Of a stretch of 64,000 nucleotides of DNA, positions 1 to 8,585 are shown in pieces; within the stretch, counting starts at the first letter, position 1; each line of letters begins with the position of its first letter. Source of the DNA: Pelodictyon luteolum DSM 273 (GTDB lineage: Bacteria; Bacteroidota; Chlorobiia; Chlorobiales; Chlorobiaceae); contig NC_007512.1 of NCBI RefSeq assembly GCF_000012485.1, positions 2,134,501 to 2,198,500 of the forward strand. Reading direction: 5' to 3'. Both the position numbers and the translations under genes were made by a program. The notes beneath the pieces are model-generated. The model was not told where the DNA came from. It saw nothing but the letters and a program-made list of their open reading frames with translations, and did not search any database.

Positions 1-532
1 GAAGATCCCTTTCAATGTATGTTGCAAAATAGTCTCCGAGCAGGACCGTCGGATCAAGCCTGTCGGCATGGATGCGCGGGTATCCTCCGGCATAAAGCAT
101 TCGGTTGATGGAGGTGTCGGCGCCAGCGCCCTGCAGCTCCGCAATGGAGAGGGGGAGAAGTTCGAGCAGAGCCGTACGACCTGCCAGAGATTGGCTGACG
201 CTACGACTAAGCTCGAAGTGATGGCTGCCAGTAAGGATGAACTCGCCTTTGCGGTTATGCAGGTCAACCCGGACCTGAAGCCAGGAAAGCAGTTCGGGCA
301 CTCTCTGAATCTCATCAAGAACGGCTCCCTCGGGAAACTGCTCAAGGTACCCCCGGGGGTCGGACTGTGCGAAGGCCCTCGTATCCGGCCGTTCGAGGTT
401 GCTGTATGGCTTTTCTGGAAAGCATTGCCTACAGAGAGTTGTTTTTCCAGATTGGCGGGGCCCGGTGAGGGTGACGATCGGGTACTGCCCTGACCTCTCC
501 TTCATGGTAGGAGCAAGATGTCTTTGGATCAT
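1..532 (-). CDS. DUF4143-type AAA ATPase, C-terminus beyond window edge
   Basis: Reading the minus strand from an ATG at 532 gives an uninterrupted 177-residue N-terminal part that runs off the left edge. It starts MIQRHLAPTMKERSGQYPIV and carries a Walker A motif (GPRQSGKTT, about residues 24-32), a Walker B-like segment (AVLDEIQRVP) and a sensor-like LTGSHHFEL stretch. This order matches the widespread ATP-binding DUF4143 family (AAA_14 N-terminal domain followed by DUF4143), whose cellular role is poorly known. No frameshift is visible in the part present. A related but frameshifted gene lies at 5794-6982. No strong Shine-Dalgarno sequence precedes the ATG; a later in-frame ATG at codon 10 is an alternative start. 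Confidence 0.85.
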   Translation of the reverse strand, partial: MIQRHLAPTMKERSGQYPIVTLTGPRQSGKTTLCRQCFPEKPYSNLERPDTRAFAQSDPRGYLEQFPEGAVLDEIQRVPELLSWLQVRVDLHNRKGEFILTGSHHFELSRSVSQSLAGRTALLELLPLSIAELQGAGADTSINRMLYAGGYPRIHADRLDPTVLLGDYFATYIERDL

Positions 533-849
533 TGTTATGCAATTTTCAAGTTCAACTTGAATATTACATACTTCAGAACAAGTACCAAACAGAAACCCGT
601 AGGATGCATCATAACAACCGACGCGGCTTCCAGCGCCTGTCTTCATCCATCAGGGTGCCATTCTTTCTACAATGCAGGCGGAGACAGCATAATGACCAGA
701 TAAGGATAACCATCATTTAGAAAGAACACATATACAGCAATAAACAGTTATCCTCAAAGAAGGAGGATTCTACCCTGTGGATTCAAATTTCGGGGTCTTC
801 ATGGACTCATGTCCCGACCGGCGGGGCCAACAGCTGATACTGCGGCGGG
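533..849. other. Intergenic stretch, AT-richer than surroundings
   Basis: No open frame here has family-like content. The sequence is AT-richer than the flanking genes, and the short frames seen are not supported. It separates the divergent ATPase start from the HipA-like remnant and looks like accessory DNA. Confidence 0.5.
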
Positions 850-1115
850 AAGCCCTTCCTGCAGAAGAACAGAGGCGTCATCCCATGGCACCCGGTGCAT
901 GACAATGCTGCACCATATCGATAGCGATGATGCCGGTTATCTGGAAATCGCGGAGTTCATTGCTTCGTACGGGGAACCTGCAGCTGTCAACCAGGACCTG
1001 CATGAGCTTTTCACCCGGACTGCATTCAATGTCGCCACAGCACATCGCGACCTTCATCTGAGAAACCATCTGTTTCTCCGCTCGCCGACGGGATGGAGGC
1101 TTTCCCCCGTTTCCC
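850..1115 (+). pseudogene. Remnant of a HipA-like serine/threonine kinase (C-terminal part)
   Basis: The plus-strand frame encodes MTMLHHIDSDDAGYLEIAEF, then a segment with FTRTAFNVATAHRDLHLRNH and LFLRSPTGWRLSP. This matches the order of conserved blocks in the HipA C-terminal kinase domain (AMTML, SYLEIA, R.xFN, DDHLRNHGFL, GWRLSPAYDLNP). The catalytic-type DDHLRNH block is degraded to RDLHLRNH. After GWRLSP the frame runs into unrelated sequence overlapping the end of the neighbouring gene, and no HipA N-terminal domain or start is found upstream. I infer a dead fragment of a HipA toxin-like kinase; no HipB partner is visible. Boundaries are approximate. Confidence 0.65.
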
Positions 1116-1119
1116 GAAC

Positions 1120-1140
1120 CCCGCCCCGTTCAGGGGCGGG
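1120..1140 (-). terminator. GC hairpin with the stop codon of the PpiD-like gene in its loop
   Basis: A perfect 8-bp GC stem (1120-1127 with 1133-1140) encloses a 5-nt loop that contains the TGA stop (1130-1132) of the upstream minus-strand gene. No U-tract follows on the minus strand, so a transcript-end or RNA-stability role is possible but intrinsic termination is not assured. Confidence 0.4.
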
Positions 1141-3235
1141 TATCCTCGATCTTGGCCTGTTTGCGGATGGAAGCGAAGTATTCGCTGAAGAGCTGTTCCT
1201 GCTTCATCTGCAGGAGACGGGGGGCGACAGCCGCTTTTTCAAGGGCGGGGTCCAGCCCTTCGGGAAGAGTTTTCTTCTGCACCATGAAGACGGCAAAGCC
1301 GTCATTACCCCTGACAGGCAGGGAGAGCTTCTGCACCGGCATGCCGGCCATGGCCTCCACAAGGGGACGGTCAACCCCGTAGCCCGGAATGAACCCGTCG
1401 CTCCAGCGGATGTCGTCGGCAGTGAAGAGGCTGAAGTTCTTGTCCGCGGCAGCGATCTTCTGCAGCGTGGCGCCGGGAACCGAGACCAGCGCCTGCAGCT
1501 TCTTTTTGATGAACTCCCCCTTTTTCTCCCGTTTCAGTTCTGTGGTAATGGCCGATTTAAGCTCATCGTCAAGCTTGCGGTAACCGGTGTCGTTCTTCCC
1601 GGTAAGGCTCATGACATAGAATCCCCGCTCGGTATCAAGTACGTCGGAGAGGTCGCCCTCACCGGCCTTGAAGGCGAATGAAGCAATCTTTTCGCTGTAG
1701 CCGATGGAGGGAATCGGCATGTTGCGGGTGAAGTCGCCGGTTTTGGCAATCTCGCGTTTTTCAGTTTCGGCTGTCTTCGCAAACCCTTTATCCTTCGCAT
1801 CCATCTGGAACGCCATGGCGATGCGGCGCACACTCTCGGCAGTTTCGGTCGAAGGACGGATGTTGCGGGAAAGGGCGGAGCCGACAAATGCACTGCGGTC
1901 GAACCCTTCCACCTTGATGATGTGAAGGCCGAAGCGGGTTGCGACAGGGCCTACAACCGTTCCCGGCGCTGCACTGAAGACCGCATCGGCGAACTCCGGC
2001 ACCATGCGCTCACTCCGGAACCAGCCAAGCTGGCCACCGCTCCGGGCGCTGCCGATGTCAGCGGAGTAACGGCGTGCAAGATCGGCGAACGAAGCACCGC
2101 CCTTGAGCTGCCGGAGGATGTCCTGCGCCTTTGCGCCGGCCTGCTGGGCCTCGGCCCTGTTTGCGGGATTGAATCCGATGAGGATATGCGAGGCACGGGC
2201 GACGGGCTGCGAAGCCGTCACGATCTGCTTCACTTTCAGGAGCCGGTAGGCGCCCTGATCTGCGACAGGGCCGATCATCCCGCCCGGCCGCATGGCGGGG
2301 GAGCCGAAGATGGCAGAACCTGCTTCGGGTGAAAATACGGAACGGTCAAACGTCCTGTCGGCGCCGCCGGGCTCATCGCTCTGCACCGACACAAACGCGC
2401 TGTCGGAGGAGGCAGAGGCAAAGTCACCCCTGAGTGACTCAAGTTCACTGCGGGCCAGCAGACTGTCCTTTGCTGAAGGAACGAGCGGGAAGAAGACGTA
2501 CTCGGCTGAACGCGAAGGGGGCTGAAGGAACATCTCCTTGTGCTCGTCATAATACTTCCGCAGTTCATCGTCCTTCACCGGGAAGCTGGCATCGTCACCG
2601 GCGTAGCTGTAAGGAACAGGGATGAACGAGGCCGACATGCGGGTATACTGGCGGAGGACAAGTTCATCGACCTCCCGGTCCGTCACGTGCGCCATCGTGC
2701 CGAGTGCACGAAGCAGCTTCTGGATCTTCAGTTCACGGCGGATGATGTCTTCGACCTGTACCCACATTTCCTTGTTCCGGGGATCCTTGCGTGCGCTGTC
2801 AAGCCGTGCGCGGTCGATGGCGCCGGTAGCGGGGTCCATGAAGTTGCGGGCGATGATCTGGGGCGGATCGGGGCGCTGGATGGCAGCCAGGATTTCAGAA
2901 TCCTCGATGGTGATCCGGAACTTCCGGAACTGCTCTTCAAGCAGCTTCTGGTCGACAAGGGTGTTCCAGGCCTGTTCCTTGAGACCAAGCTCCGCTTCGG
3001 GCGAGATGTCTGCTCCGGGGTTGCTCTGGCGGTAGTTTTCGCTGTACTGGCGGTAGATTTCCTCATACTCGCTGTAGGGCACCGGCGTGCCGTTCACACT
3101 GCCCGCCTGGCCGTTGCGGCCGGCCGGTCCGCTGAAGTTCATGCCCCATTCGAACACGATGAGGGCGAGGAATGCGGCAAGGAGCGTGTAGAGGATGATA
3201 TGCGTTTTATCGCGCATGCTCGTCATGAGTGCCAT
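1130..3235 (-). CDS. PpiD/SurA-like membrane-anchored peptidyl-prolyl isomerase
   Basis: The 701-residue protein has a single N-terminal membrane segment (about residues 11-30), a SurA-N-type chaperone region (about 45-200) and a parvulin (PPIC) domain at about 345-445. The PPIC domain is recognised by ASHILIGF, the FADLARRYSAD block, GGQLGWF and FGLHIIKV. This is the architecture of PpiD, a periplasm-facing foldase anchored in the inner membrane that assists exported and outer-membrane proteins. The long region after the PPIC domain resembles a degenerate second isomerase repeat. It is followed by pcm 33 bp upstream on the same strand, so the two may be co-transcribed. Confidence 0.88.
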   Translation of the reverse strand: MALMTSMRDKTHIILYTLLAAFLALIVFEWGMNFSGPAGRNGQAGSVNGTPVPYSEYEEIYRQYSENYRQSNPGADISPEAELGLKEQAWNTLVDQKLLEEQFRKFRITIEDSEILAAIQRPDPPQIIARNFMDPATGAIDRARLDSARKDPRNKEMWVQVEDIIRRELKIQKLLRALGTMAHVTDREVDELVLRQYTRMSASFIPVPYSYAGDDASFPVKDDELRKYYDEHKEMFLQPPSRSAEYVFFPLVPSAKDSLLARSELESLRGDFASASSDSAFVSVQSDEPGGADRTFDRSVFSPEAGSAIFGSPAMRPGGMIGPVADQGAYRLLKVKQIVTASQPVARASHILIGFNPANRAEAQQAGAKAQDILRQLKGGASFADLARRYSADIGSARSGGQLGWFRSERMVPEFADAVFSAAPGTVVGPVATRFGLHIIKVEGFDRSAFVGSALSRNIRPSTETAESVRRIAMAFQMDAKDKGFAKTAETEKREIAKTGDFTRNMPIPSIGYSEKIASFAFKAGEGDLSDVLDTERGFYVMSLTGKNDTGYRKLDDELKSAITTELKREKKGEFIKKKLQALVSVPGATLQKIAAADKNFSLFTADDIRWSDGFIPGYGVDRPLVEAMAGMPVQKLSLPVRGNDGFAVFMVQKKTLPEGLDPALEKAAVAPRLLQMKQEQLFSEYFASIRKQAKIEDTRP

Positions 3236-3268
3236 AAGACTTCCCTGTGTATGGTTGCTGCTTTTGTG

Positions 3269-3937
3269 TTACGATTGTTCCTGTTCTTCTTCCCAGCCTT
3301 CCCTGCCGATGAGCGGCACGAAGGCGAATTCATGATACCGTTCCTTCAGAAAGACCTCGCCGCGGCGGGTAATGACGGTCATCTGCTGCACATCCATCCC
3401 CCCGAGCGGAATGACGAGGCACCCGTTGTCCGAAAGCTGGCGGAGGAGCGCTTCGGGCTCCTTCGGTGCTGCGGCAGTGACCAGGACGGCGTTGAACGGG
3501 GCCTCCTCCGGCCAACCCTCTGAGCCGTCCCCGAGTTTTGCTGCAACGGGGAGGGCAAACCGCCTGAAGCGCCCCAGGGCCTCGCTGTAGAGCGCCGCAA
3601 CCCTCTCGATGGTAAAGACCCTGTAGCCCATGGCATCGAGGATGGCCGACTGGTAACCCGATCCGGTGCCGACCTCCAGCACCTTGCCGGACGGCACCCT
3701 GTCGGCAAGCAGGCTCGTCATGTAGGCCACCGTATAGGGCTGCGAGATGGTCTGGCCGTGCCCGATGGGCCACGCCGCATCGTCGTAGGCGTGCTCCCGC
3801 TCGCTTTCGGGGAAAAACAGGTGGCGGCGGACCTCCAGGAACGCCTCGAGGACCCTTGCATTCATGATGCCTGAGCGCCGAAGTCCCTCGACCATCTCCC
3901 TGCGCCTTCCGTCAAATACCGATTCGCTCCATTCCAT
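3269..3937 (-). CDS. pcm: Protein-L-isoaspartate O-methyltransferase
   Basis: The 222-residue protein uses S-adenosylmethionine to methylate abnormal L-isoaspartyl residues and so starts repair of damaged proteins in the cytoplasm. Family signatures are PIGHGQTISQP (residues 57-67), the SAM-binding VLEVGTGSGYQSAIL (about 86-100) and the late motif LVTAAAPKEPEALLRQL. Length is normal for the family. The start MEWSESVFDGRRR fits the usual N-terminus. It lies directly upstream of the PpiD-like gene on the same strand. Confidence 0.93.
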   Translation of the reverse strand: MEWSESVFDGRRREMVEGLRRSGIMNARVLEAFLEVRRHLFFPESEREHAYDDAAWPIGHGQTISQPYTVAYMTSLLADRVPSGKVLEVGTGSGYQSAILDAMGYRVFTIERVAALYSEALGRFRRFALPVAAKLGDGSEGWPEEAPFNAVLVTAAAPKEPEALLRQLSDNGCLVIPLGGMDVQQMTVITRRGEVFLKERYHEFAFVPLIGREGWEEEQEQS

Positions 3938-4032
3938 ACCTGAAATCCTTTATCTTTAGAGACACAGGCGCAGGGGGAACGCTCCGCTAATATTGCATCA
4001 AAAGGGGAAAAAGCCAAACAAAGAGAGCCGCC

Positions 4033-4608
4033 ATGAGCGAACTGCAGTGCACGATACTGGGTGAAGGGTGCAGGATGGGAACCTACATCCTCTTCATCCG
4101 CCTCAAGGCTCCGCTCCTGATTCCGTTCGGGCGGTTCATGGGCGGCCGACCCGTCGAGGCCCCGGAGGGCGACTACGTCTACGTCGGCTCAGCTCTCGGA
4201 GAGCGGGCCTCGGGTTCACCGCTTGCCCTGCGCCTCTTGCGTCACGCCTCCCGTTCAGGCAAAAAACCCGCGCACCCGATCCGGCGCCTTATGCTCCGGG
4301 AGTTCCAGGCCGCCGGCCTCACAAGCGGACCTTCCGCCCGCCACCCCCTTAAACATCTCCGCTGGCACGTCGACTACCTGCTCGAGCGGCGGGAAGCTGA
4401 ACTCTTCCGGGTAATCGCAATCCGAAGCCCCCTGCGGCTCGAGGACGCGCTCTCCGTCGTCCTGAACACGCACCCTGCCGCCGAAGCCCTCGCTCCCCGT
4501 CTCGGGGCTCAGGACCGTAAACAGGGCGCACACCTGCTCCGGCTTTACGACACCGCGGCCGTCATGGCCGACATGGAGAACGCTGCGCTCCATCTGACGG
4601 GGAACTGA
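4033..4608 (+). CDS. DUF123 (GIY-YIG-like) domain protein
   Basis: The 191-residue protein matches the DUF123 family: GTYILFIRL at the domain start, GDYVYVGSALG, LRLLRHASRSGKKPAHPIRRL and HVDYLLERREAELFRV. DUF123 is related to GIY-YIG nuclease folds and is found alone or fused to endonuclease III in archaea and some bacteria; its substrate is not established. The domain begins at an internal ATG at 4075, so the true start may be there and the first 14 residues may not be translated. It is convergent with ftsY, with only 4 bp between the stops. Confidence 0.7.
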   Translation: MSELQCTILGEGCRMGTYILFIRLKAPLLIPFGRFMGGRPVEAPEGDYVYVGSALGERASGSPLALRLLRHASRSGKKPAHPIRRLMLREFQAAGLTSGPSARHPLKHLRWHVDYLLERREAELFRVIAIRSPLRLEDALSVVLNTHPAAEALAPRLGAQDRKQGAHLLRLYDTAAVMADMENAALHLTGN

Positions 4609-4612
4609 AGAA

Positions 4613-5566
4613 CTACTCCTCCAGACGGCCGAGCAGTGCGGCGACGAACTGCCGGCGGTCGAAGAGCTGCAGGTCGTCGATCTTCTCTCCCACACCGATG
4701 TACTTCACCGGCAGCTTGAGTTCCCGCGATATAGAGAGCACGATGCCGCCTTTGGCCGTACCGTCAAGCTTGGTGACAATGATACCCGTCACATGCACGA
4801 ACTTCATGAACTCCCGGGCCTGCTGCACGGCGTTCTGGCCGGTGGTGCCGTCAAGCACCAGCAGCACCTCGTGCGGGGCCTCGGGGATCTTCTTTTTGGC
4901 CACCCGCATGATCTTGGCAAGCTCCTCCATCAAATGACTCTTGTTGTGCAGCCGGCCTGCCGTATCGACCAGCACCACGTCAGTGCCGCGCGCCACGGCC
5001 GAGCTGACGGCATCGAACACCACCGAGGCGGGATCTGCACCCTGCCCCTGGCCGATGAGCGGCACGCCGGCCCGTTCGGCCCATACCTGCAGCTGCTCAT
5101 AGGCCGCTGCGCGGAACGTGTCAGCGGCGGCAATGACCACCTTCTTCCCCGCCCGCTCGTAGTTGGAGGCAAGCTTGGCCACGCTCGTGGTCTTGCCCGC
5201 GCCGTTCACCCCCACGATGAGGATCACATGGGGCCTGGCCGCAAGCGGTGCGTCGAACTCGACCGGATGCTCAAGGCTGCTGTCCCTGAGCATGCCCGAG
5301 ATTTCATCGAGCAGCATCCGGTTCAGCTCTTCTTCAGAACGGTAGGTCTCCCGTTTCGCCCGCAGGGTGATGGCCTCGACGATGTCGAGCGTCATCTCCA
5401 CGCCGACATCCGCCCCGACGAGGATGTTTTCGAGTTCCTCAAGGAACTCGTCATCTATTTCCGTTTTTCCCTTCGTCACCACAGCCAGCTTCTCGCGAAG
5501 TGTCTCGCGCGTCTTGCCGAGCCCTTCAGTCAGCCGTGAGAGTTTGAACTTGTCAAAAAAACCCAT
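4613..5566 (-). CDS. ftsY: Signal recognition particle receptor FtsY
   Basis: This SRP-family GTPase docks ribosome-SRP complexes at the membrane for co-translational insertion. The 317-residue protein has a helical N domain and a G domain with GVNGAGKTT (about 119-127), DTFRAAA, DTAGR (201-205) and TKLDGTAKGG. The long acidic A domain of enterobacterial FtsY is absent; only the short amphipathic start MGFFDKFKLSRL is present, as is common outside proteobacteria. The start codon is clear. The gene stands alone on its strand. Confidence 0.96.
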   Translation of the reverse strand: MGFFDKFKLSRLTEGLGKTRETLREKLAVVTKGKTEIDDEFLEELENILVGADVGVEMTLDIVEAITLRAKRETYRSEEELNRMLLDEISGMLRDSSLEHPVEFDAPLAARPHVILIVGVNGAGKTTSVAKLASNYERAGKKVVIAAADTFRAAAYEQLQVWAERAGVPLIGQGQGADPASVVFDAVSSAVARGTDVVLVDTAGRLHNKSHLMEELAKIMRVAKKKIPEAPHEVLLVLDGTTGQNAVQQAREFMKFVHVTGIIVTKLDGTAKGGIVLSISRELKLPVKYIGVGEKIDDLQLFDRRQFVAALLGRLEE

Positions 5567-5700
5567 ATGCAGTCATGTTAATCCAGCCCCGAAAGGCAAT
5601 TGAGTTCCCCCATGCGGCGCACCCATTGCAGCCGATCCAGTCAATATAACGAGCACTCCAGCCATAACGGCATGCCACCCTGCATAAAAAAAGCGGCAGT

Positions 5701-5714
5701 CTCTCTCTCTCTCT
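5701..5714. repeat. CT dinucleotide run
   Basis: Seven consecutive CT units lie in the non-coding gap upstream of ftsY. It is a simple-sequence tract with no evident gene next to it that it could switch. Confidence 0.8.
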
Positions 5715-5793
5715 AAACCCGCCCCGTCCGTCGAGGCCCGGTGCGGCAAGCGGCCGGTTGCGCTCGAATGGTACAACACCTCACGAAGCAGCC

Positions 5794-6982
5794 CTAAGGC
5801 TGTTTCAACGGCTGCCATTCTGCTGAAGCAAGCATCGATGCCGGTACAGCATCAATCCCCTCAGCCATCGCCCACGGCTCTCCTTCAGCATGGCACATGA
5901 CGAAAAGACGGTCGAGCTCAAGCGTCTTCAGGGCCCTGCGCATCGACAGCGTGACTTGCGGTGACCGGGTAAGCTTGATTTCAAACCCCACCCTCTGAGC
6001 GTTTTTTACGATCAACAGGTCCAGTCCCGCACCCGCATGCAGGCCCCAGAAAAAAGCCTCACCACACTCCGCATGGGTCCGCCGGATAAGCTCCTGTACC
6101 ATGAACCCTTCCCACGAGGCGCCGCATTTCGGATGGGCCAGCAGATCGTCCCGCCCGCCGATTTTCAGAAGGCTGTGAAGAATGCCGGTGTCGGCCACAT
6201 ACACCTTCGGCGACCGTACCTCCCGCTTGCCCGTATTGGCATGCCACGGAAGAAGGCGAAACGCCATGAACGTGCCTTCCAGGATATCCAGATAACGGCC
6301 GACCGTTTTGTCGCTGACGCCAAGCGAACGACCCAGTTCGCTCCCGCTCCAGGTCCGGGCGTGATAATGAGCCAGCATGGTCCAGAAACGCCGCAGCGTC
6401 AGGGCCGGCAAGTTGATGCCCAGTTGCGGAAGGTCGCGCTCAAGATAGGTGCGGATAAAGGATTCCCGCCATTCCAGACTGCCGGCGTTGTCGAGCGCAA
6501 GCAATGCACTCGGCAAGCCGCCCCGCAGCCAGCGATCATCCAGCCAGTCGCTTTTGGCTGCTGCAGGCGCATATTCGTCCAACCCAAGGCCGTCAAGTTC
6601 ATGAAAAGCCACCCGTCCGGCAAGGCTTTCCGATGTCTGCTTAAGAAGTTCAGGCGCGGCGCTGCCGAGAATCAGAAAGCGGGCAGGCAGTTCCTCGCGG
6701 TCGGAAAGCACCCTCAAGAGAGGAAAAAGATCCAAACGAAGCTGTATTTCATCCAGTACAACCAGGCCGGTCAATGGCCGCAACACAAACGAGGGATCGC
6801 TGAGGCGGGCCTGATCGTCAGGATCCTCCAGGTCAAAGCGGTGCACGGGGCCCTGCCAGACGGCTGCAAGCTGCCTGGCCAGCGTGGTTTTGCCTGCCTG
6901 CCGGGGTCCGAAAAATAGCTACCACGGGAAAAGCGGCTAGCTGTCGGACAAGATCCTGAATATGGCCTTTTCTTGGTATCAT
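5794..6982 (-). pseudogene. DUF4143-type AAA ATPase with a single-base frameshift at the Walker A motif
   Basis: The start at 6982 opens MIPRKGHIQDLVRQLAAFPV and VAIF. After the homopolymer at 6911-6915 (five A on the plus strand), the next family segment, GPRQAGKTTLARQLAAVWQG, lies in another frame. Removing one base from the run would join them into one normal protein of about 395 residues. The rest is intact: LVVLDEIQ (Walker B-like), ILGSAAPELL, the winged-helix-like SGSELGRSLGVSDKTVGRYL and the PD-(D/E)XK-like C-terminus (FEIKLTRS). An open frame starting at codon M at 6846 exists but would lack Walker A. A real knockout or a homopolymer sequencing error cannot be told apart from this sequence. 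Confidence 0.85.
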
Positions 6983-6993
6983 GACGGAAATAT

Positions 6994-7026
6994 ATGAAGA
7001 TTCGGAGTCAGTCTCCGAATCTTCAT
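6994..7026. repeat. Perfect 14-bp inverted repeat
   Basis: ATGAAGATTCGGAG at 6994-7007 is mirrored at 7013-7026 with a 5-nt loop. No U-tract follows on either side. It sits just upstream of the frameshifted ATPase start, in a stretch (6983-7334) with no recognisable gene. It could be a protein-binding site, a structured RNA element or the end of a lost mobile element. Confidence 0.85.
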
Positions 7027-7334
7027 GCCAACAACAAAAAACACAGCACGCTCCCTCACCAACGGGAACGAGCGGCCGGAATCGGAGCGGAAAACAGCTT
7101 TTGGTCGCATCCGCAAAGCCATCGGCACGCCGAAGGCTTCAAGAGAAATCTGGATTTGCTTCGTAGAGAGGCTCTCTGGCCACAGAAGCGAAGATGTTGT
7201 TTCTCCCGGGGAAAATACATACAATTCGGAATGGCGCGTCCAACTGACTTCGGGAGAGGTGCGGAAGGCGTCACGCCCCTGAGGGTAACGCCCCATCATC
7301 CAGAACCACATTACCGTGCACAGCACCTTGAAGC
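7027..7334. other. Non-coding gap before thiL
   Basis: Several short open frames occur on both strands, but none has family-like composition or a convincing start. I looked for a TPP riboswitch before thiL (conserved CUGAGA and ACCUGAUC-type elements) and did not find one. Confidence 0.5.
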
Positions 7335-8399
7335 ATGACACACAAAACAACCGCTGAGGTCGGAGAGTTCGGCCTCATCGACAGAATCTCCGCCATCGTC
7401 AAGCCCACCCTTGCGGCCTCACCCGGCCTCATCGCCGGCATCGGCGACGACTGCGCCGTCTGGCATCCGGCGGCGGATATGACTGAAGTGGCTTCAACCG
7501 ACCTGCTTTTGGAGCAGGTCCACTTCGACCTCCTCACCACCCCCGTGAAGCACCTCGGAAGCAAGGCGATCAGCGTCAATGTCTCCGACATCTGCGCCAT
7601 GAACGCCATACCGCGCCACGCCCTCGTCTCCATAGCCGTGCCGCCGTCATTTCCAGTCGAAATGATCGAGGAGCTCTACCGAGGCATGGAGGCCGCCGCC
7701 CGGGAGTACGGGATCGCCATCGTCGGTGGCGACACCTCGCGCTCACCTTCCGGGCTCGTGCTGTCCGTCACGGTAACAGGGGAAGCCGAAGAGGCCAACA
7801 TAACCTACCGGAAAGGGGCCGAACCGGGAGACCTCGTCTGCCTCACCGGCACACTCGGCGGCTCGGCGGCCGGCCTCAGGGTCCTGACGCGCGAAAAGCT
7901 CATCATGATGGAGCATATCGAACACAATGAAGCGTACGAAGGCAGCATCATGGCCGACCTGAAGGAGTACAGCGGCGCCATTCAGCAGCACCTGCTCCCG
8001 CTTGCACGGCTCGACATCGTCCGCTTCCTCCACGAACGCCGGGCGCACCCCTCGGCCATGATTGATGTGTCCGACGGACTCGGCCAGGACCTCGGCCACA
8101 TCTGCAGCGCATCGGGTACCGGCGCGCTCCTGCAGGAGAACCGCATCCCGGTCAACTCCACCGCCCGGCTGATTGCCGACGAGCTGCAGGACGACGCCCT
8201 CGGCTGGGCGATAGGCGGAGGAGAAGACTACCAGCTGCTCTTCACCATGCCACATGAGGAATACCAGAAGATCGCCGACAACCGCGACATCTCGGTAATC
8301 GGCGAAATCACCCCCAAGGAACAGGGCATACTGCTCAAAGACATCTACGGTATCGAAATAGACCTCCAATCGCTCCCCGGATTCGACCACTTCCGATGA
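7335..8399 (+). CDS. thiL: Thiamine-monophosphate kinase
   Basis: ThiL phosphorylates thiamine monophosphate to the cofactor thiamine diphosphate in the cytoplasm. The 354-residue protein has the family order: GEFGLIDRI at the N-terminus, the metal/ATP-binding IGDDCAVW, HFDLLTTPVKHLGSKA, SVNVSDICAMNA, VGGDTSRSPSGLVLSV, MIDVSDGLGQDLGHIC and GGGEDYQLLFT. Length is slightly above the usual 320-340 residues. It is a single gene, followed by tRNA-Leu. TPP supports the ferredoxin oxidoreductase KorAB encoded at 37.5-40.4 kb. Confidence 0.95.
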   Translation: MTHKTTAEVGEFGLIDRISAIVKPTLAASPGLIAGIGDDCAVWHPAADMTEVASTDLLLEQVHFDLLTTPVKHLGSKAISVNVSDICAMNAIPRHALVSIAVPPSFPVEMIEELYRGMEAAAREYGIAIVGGDTSRSPSGLVLSVTVTGEAEEANITYRKGAEPGDLVCLTGTLGGSAAGLRVLTREKLIMMEHIEHNEAYEGSIMADLKEYSGAIQQHLLPLARLDIVRFLHERRAHPSAMIDVSDGLGQDLGHICSASGTGALLQENRIPVNSTARLIADELQDDALGWAIGGGEDYQLLFTMPHEEYQKIADNRDISVIGEITPKEQGILLKDIYGIEIDLQSLPGFDHFR

Positions 8400-8496
8400 T
8401 GAGGGAGGGGACGGGTACAGGAATAATCAGCAACACATGGAGGGTGGCGCATTCTGCTTGTGAAAATGAGGGAAGAGTGTAACTTTACCAGGCTTG

Positions 8497-8585
8497 GCCG
8501 AAGTGGCGGAATTGGTAGACGCCCGGGACTTAAAATCCCGTGTTCAGCAATGAGCGTACGGGTTCGACCCCCGTCTTCGGCACCA
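8497..8585 (+). tRNA. tRNA-Leu (anticodon UAA), CCA encoded
   Basis: The acceptor stem GCCGAAG pairs with CTTCGGC, followed by A and an encoded CCA. The anticodon loop is CTTAAAA between CGGGA and TCCCG, giving UAA. A long variable arm follows (class II tRNA), and the T arm contains GGTTCGA. The tRNA sits alone after thiL. Confidence 0.95.

Noticed and set aside
809-1681. 290-residue plus-strand open frame over the end of the PpiD-like gene
   Set aside because: Only its first part (to about 1115) has HipA-like content; the rest is the antisense shadow of the foldase gene, so I annotate a remnant instead of a full gene.
5573-5818. 81-residue minus-strand frame upstream of ftsY
   Set aside because: It overlaps the 3' end of the DUF4143 gene, crosses a CT repeat and has no family-like content or ribosome-binding site.
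6979-7350. 123-residue minus-strand frame before thiL
   Set aside because: It overlaps the palindrome and the thiL start, has unusual Trp/Met/Cys content and no family resemblance.
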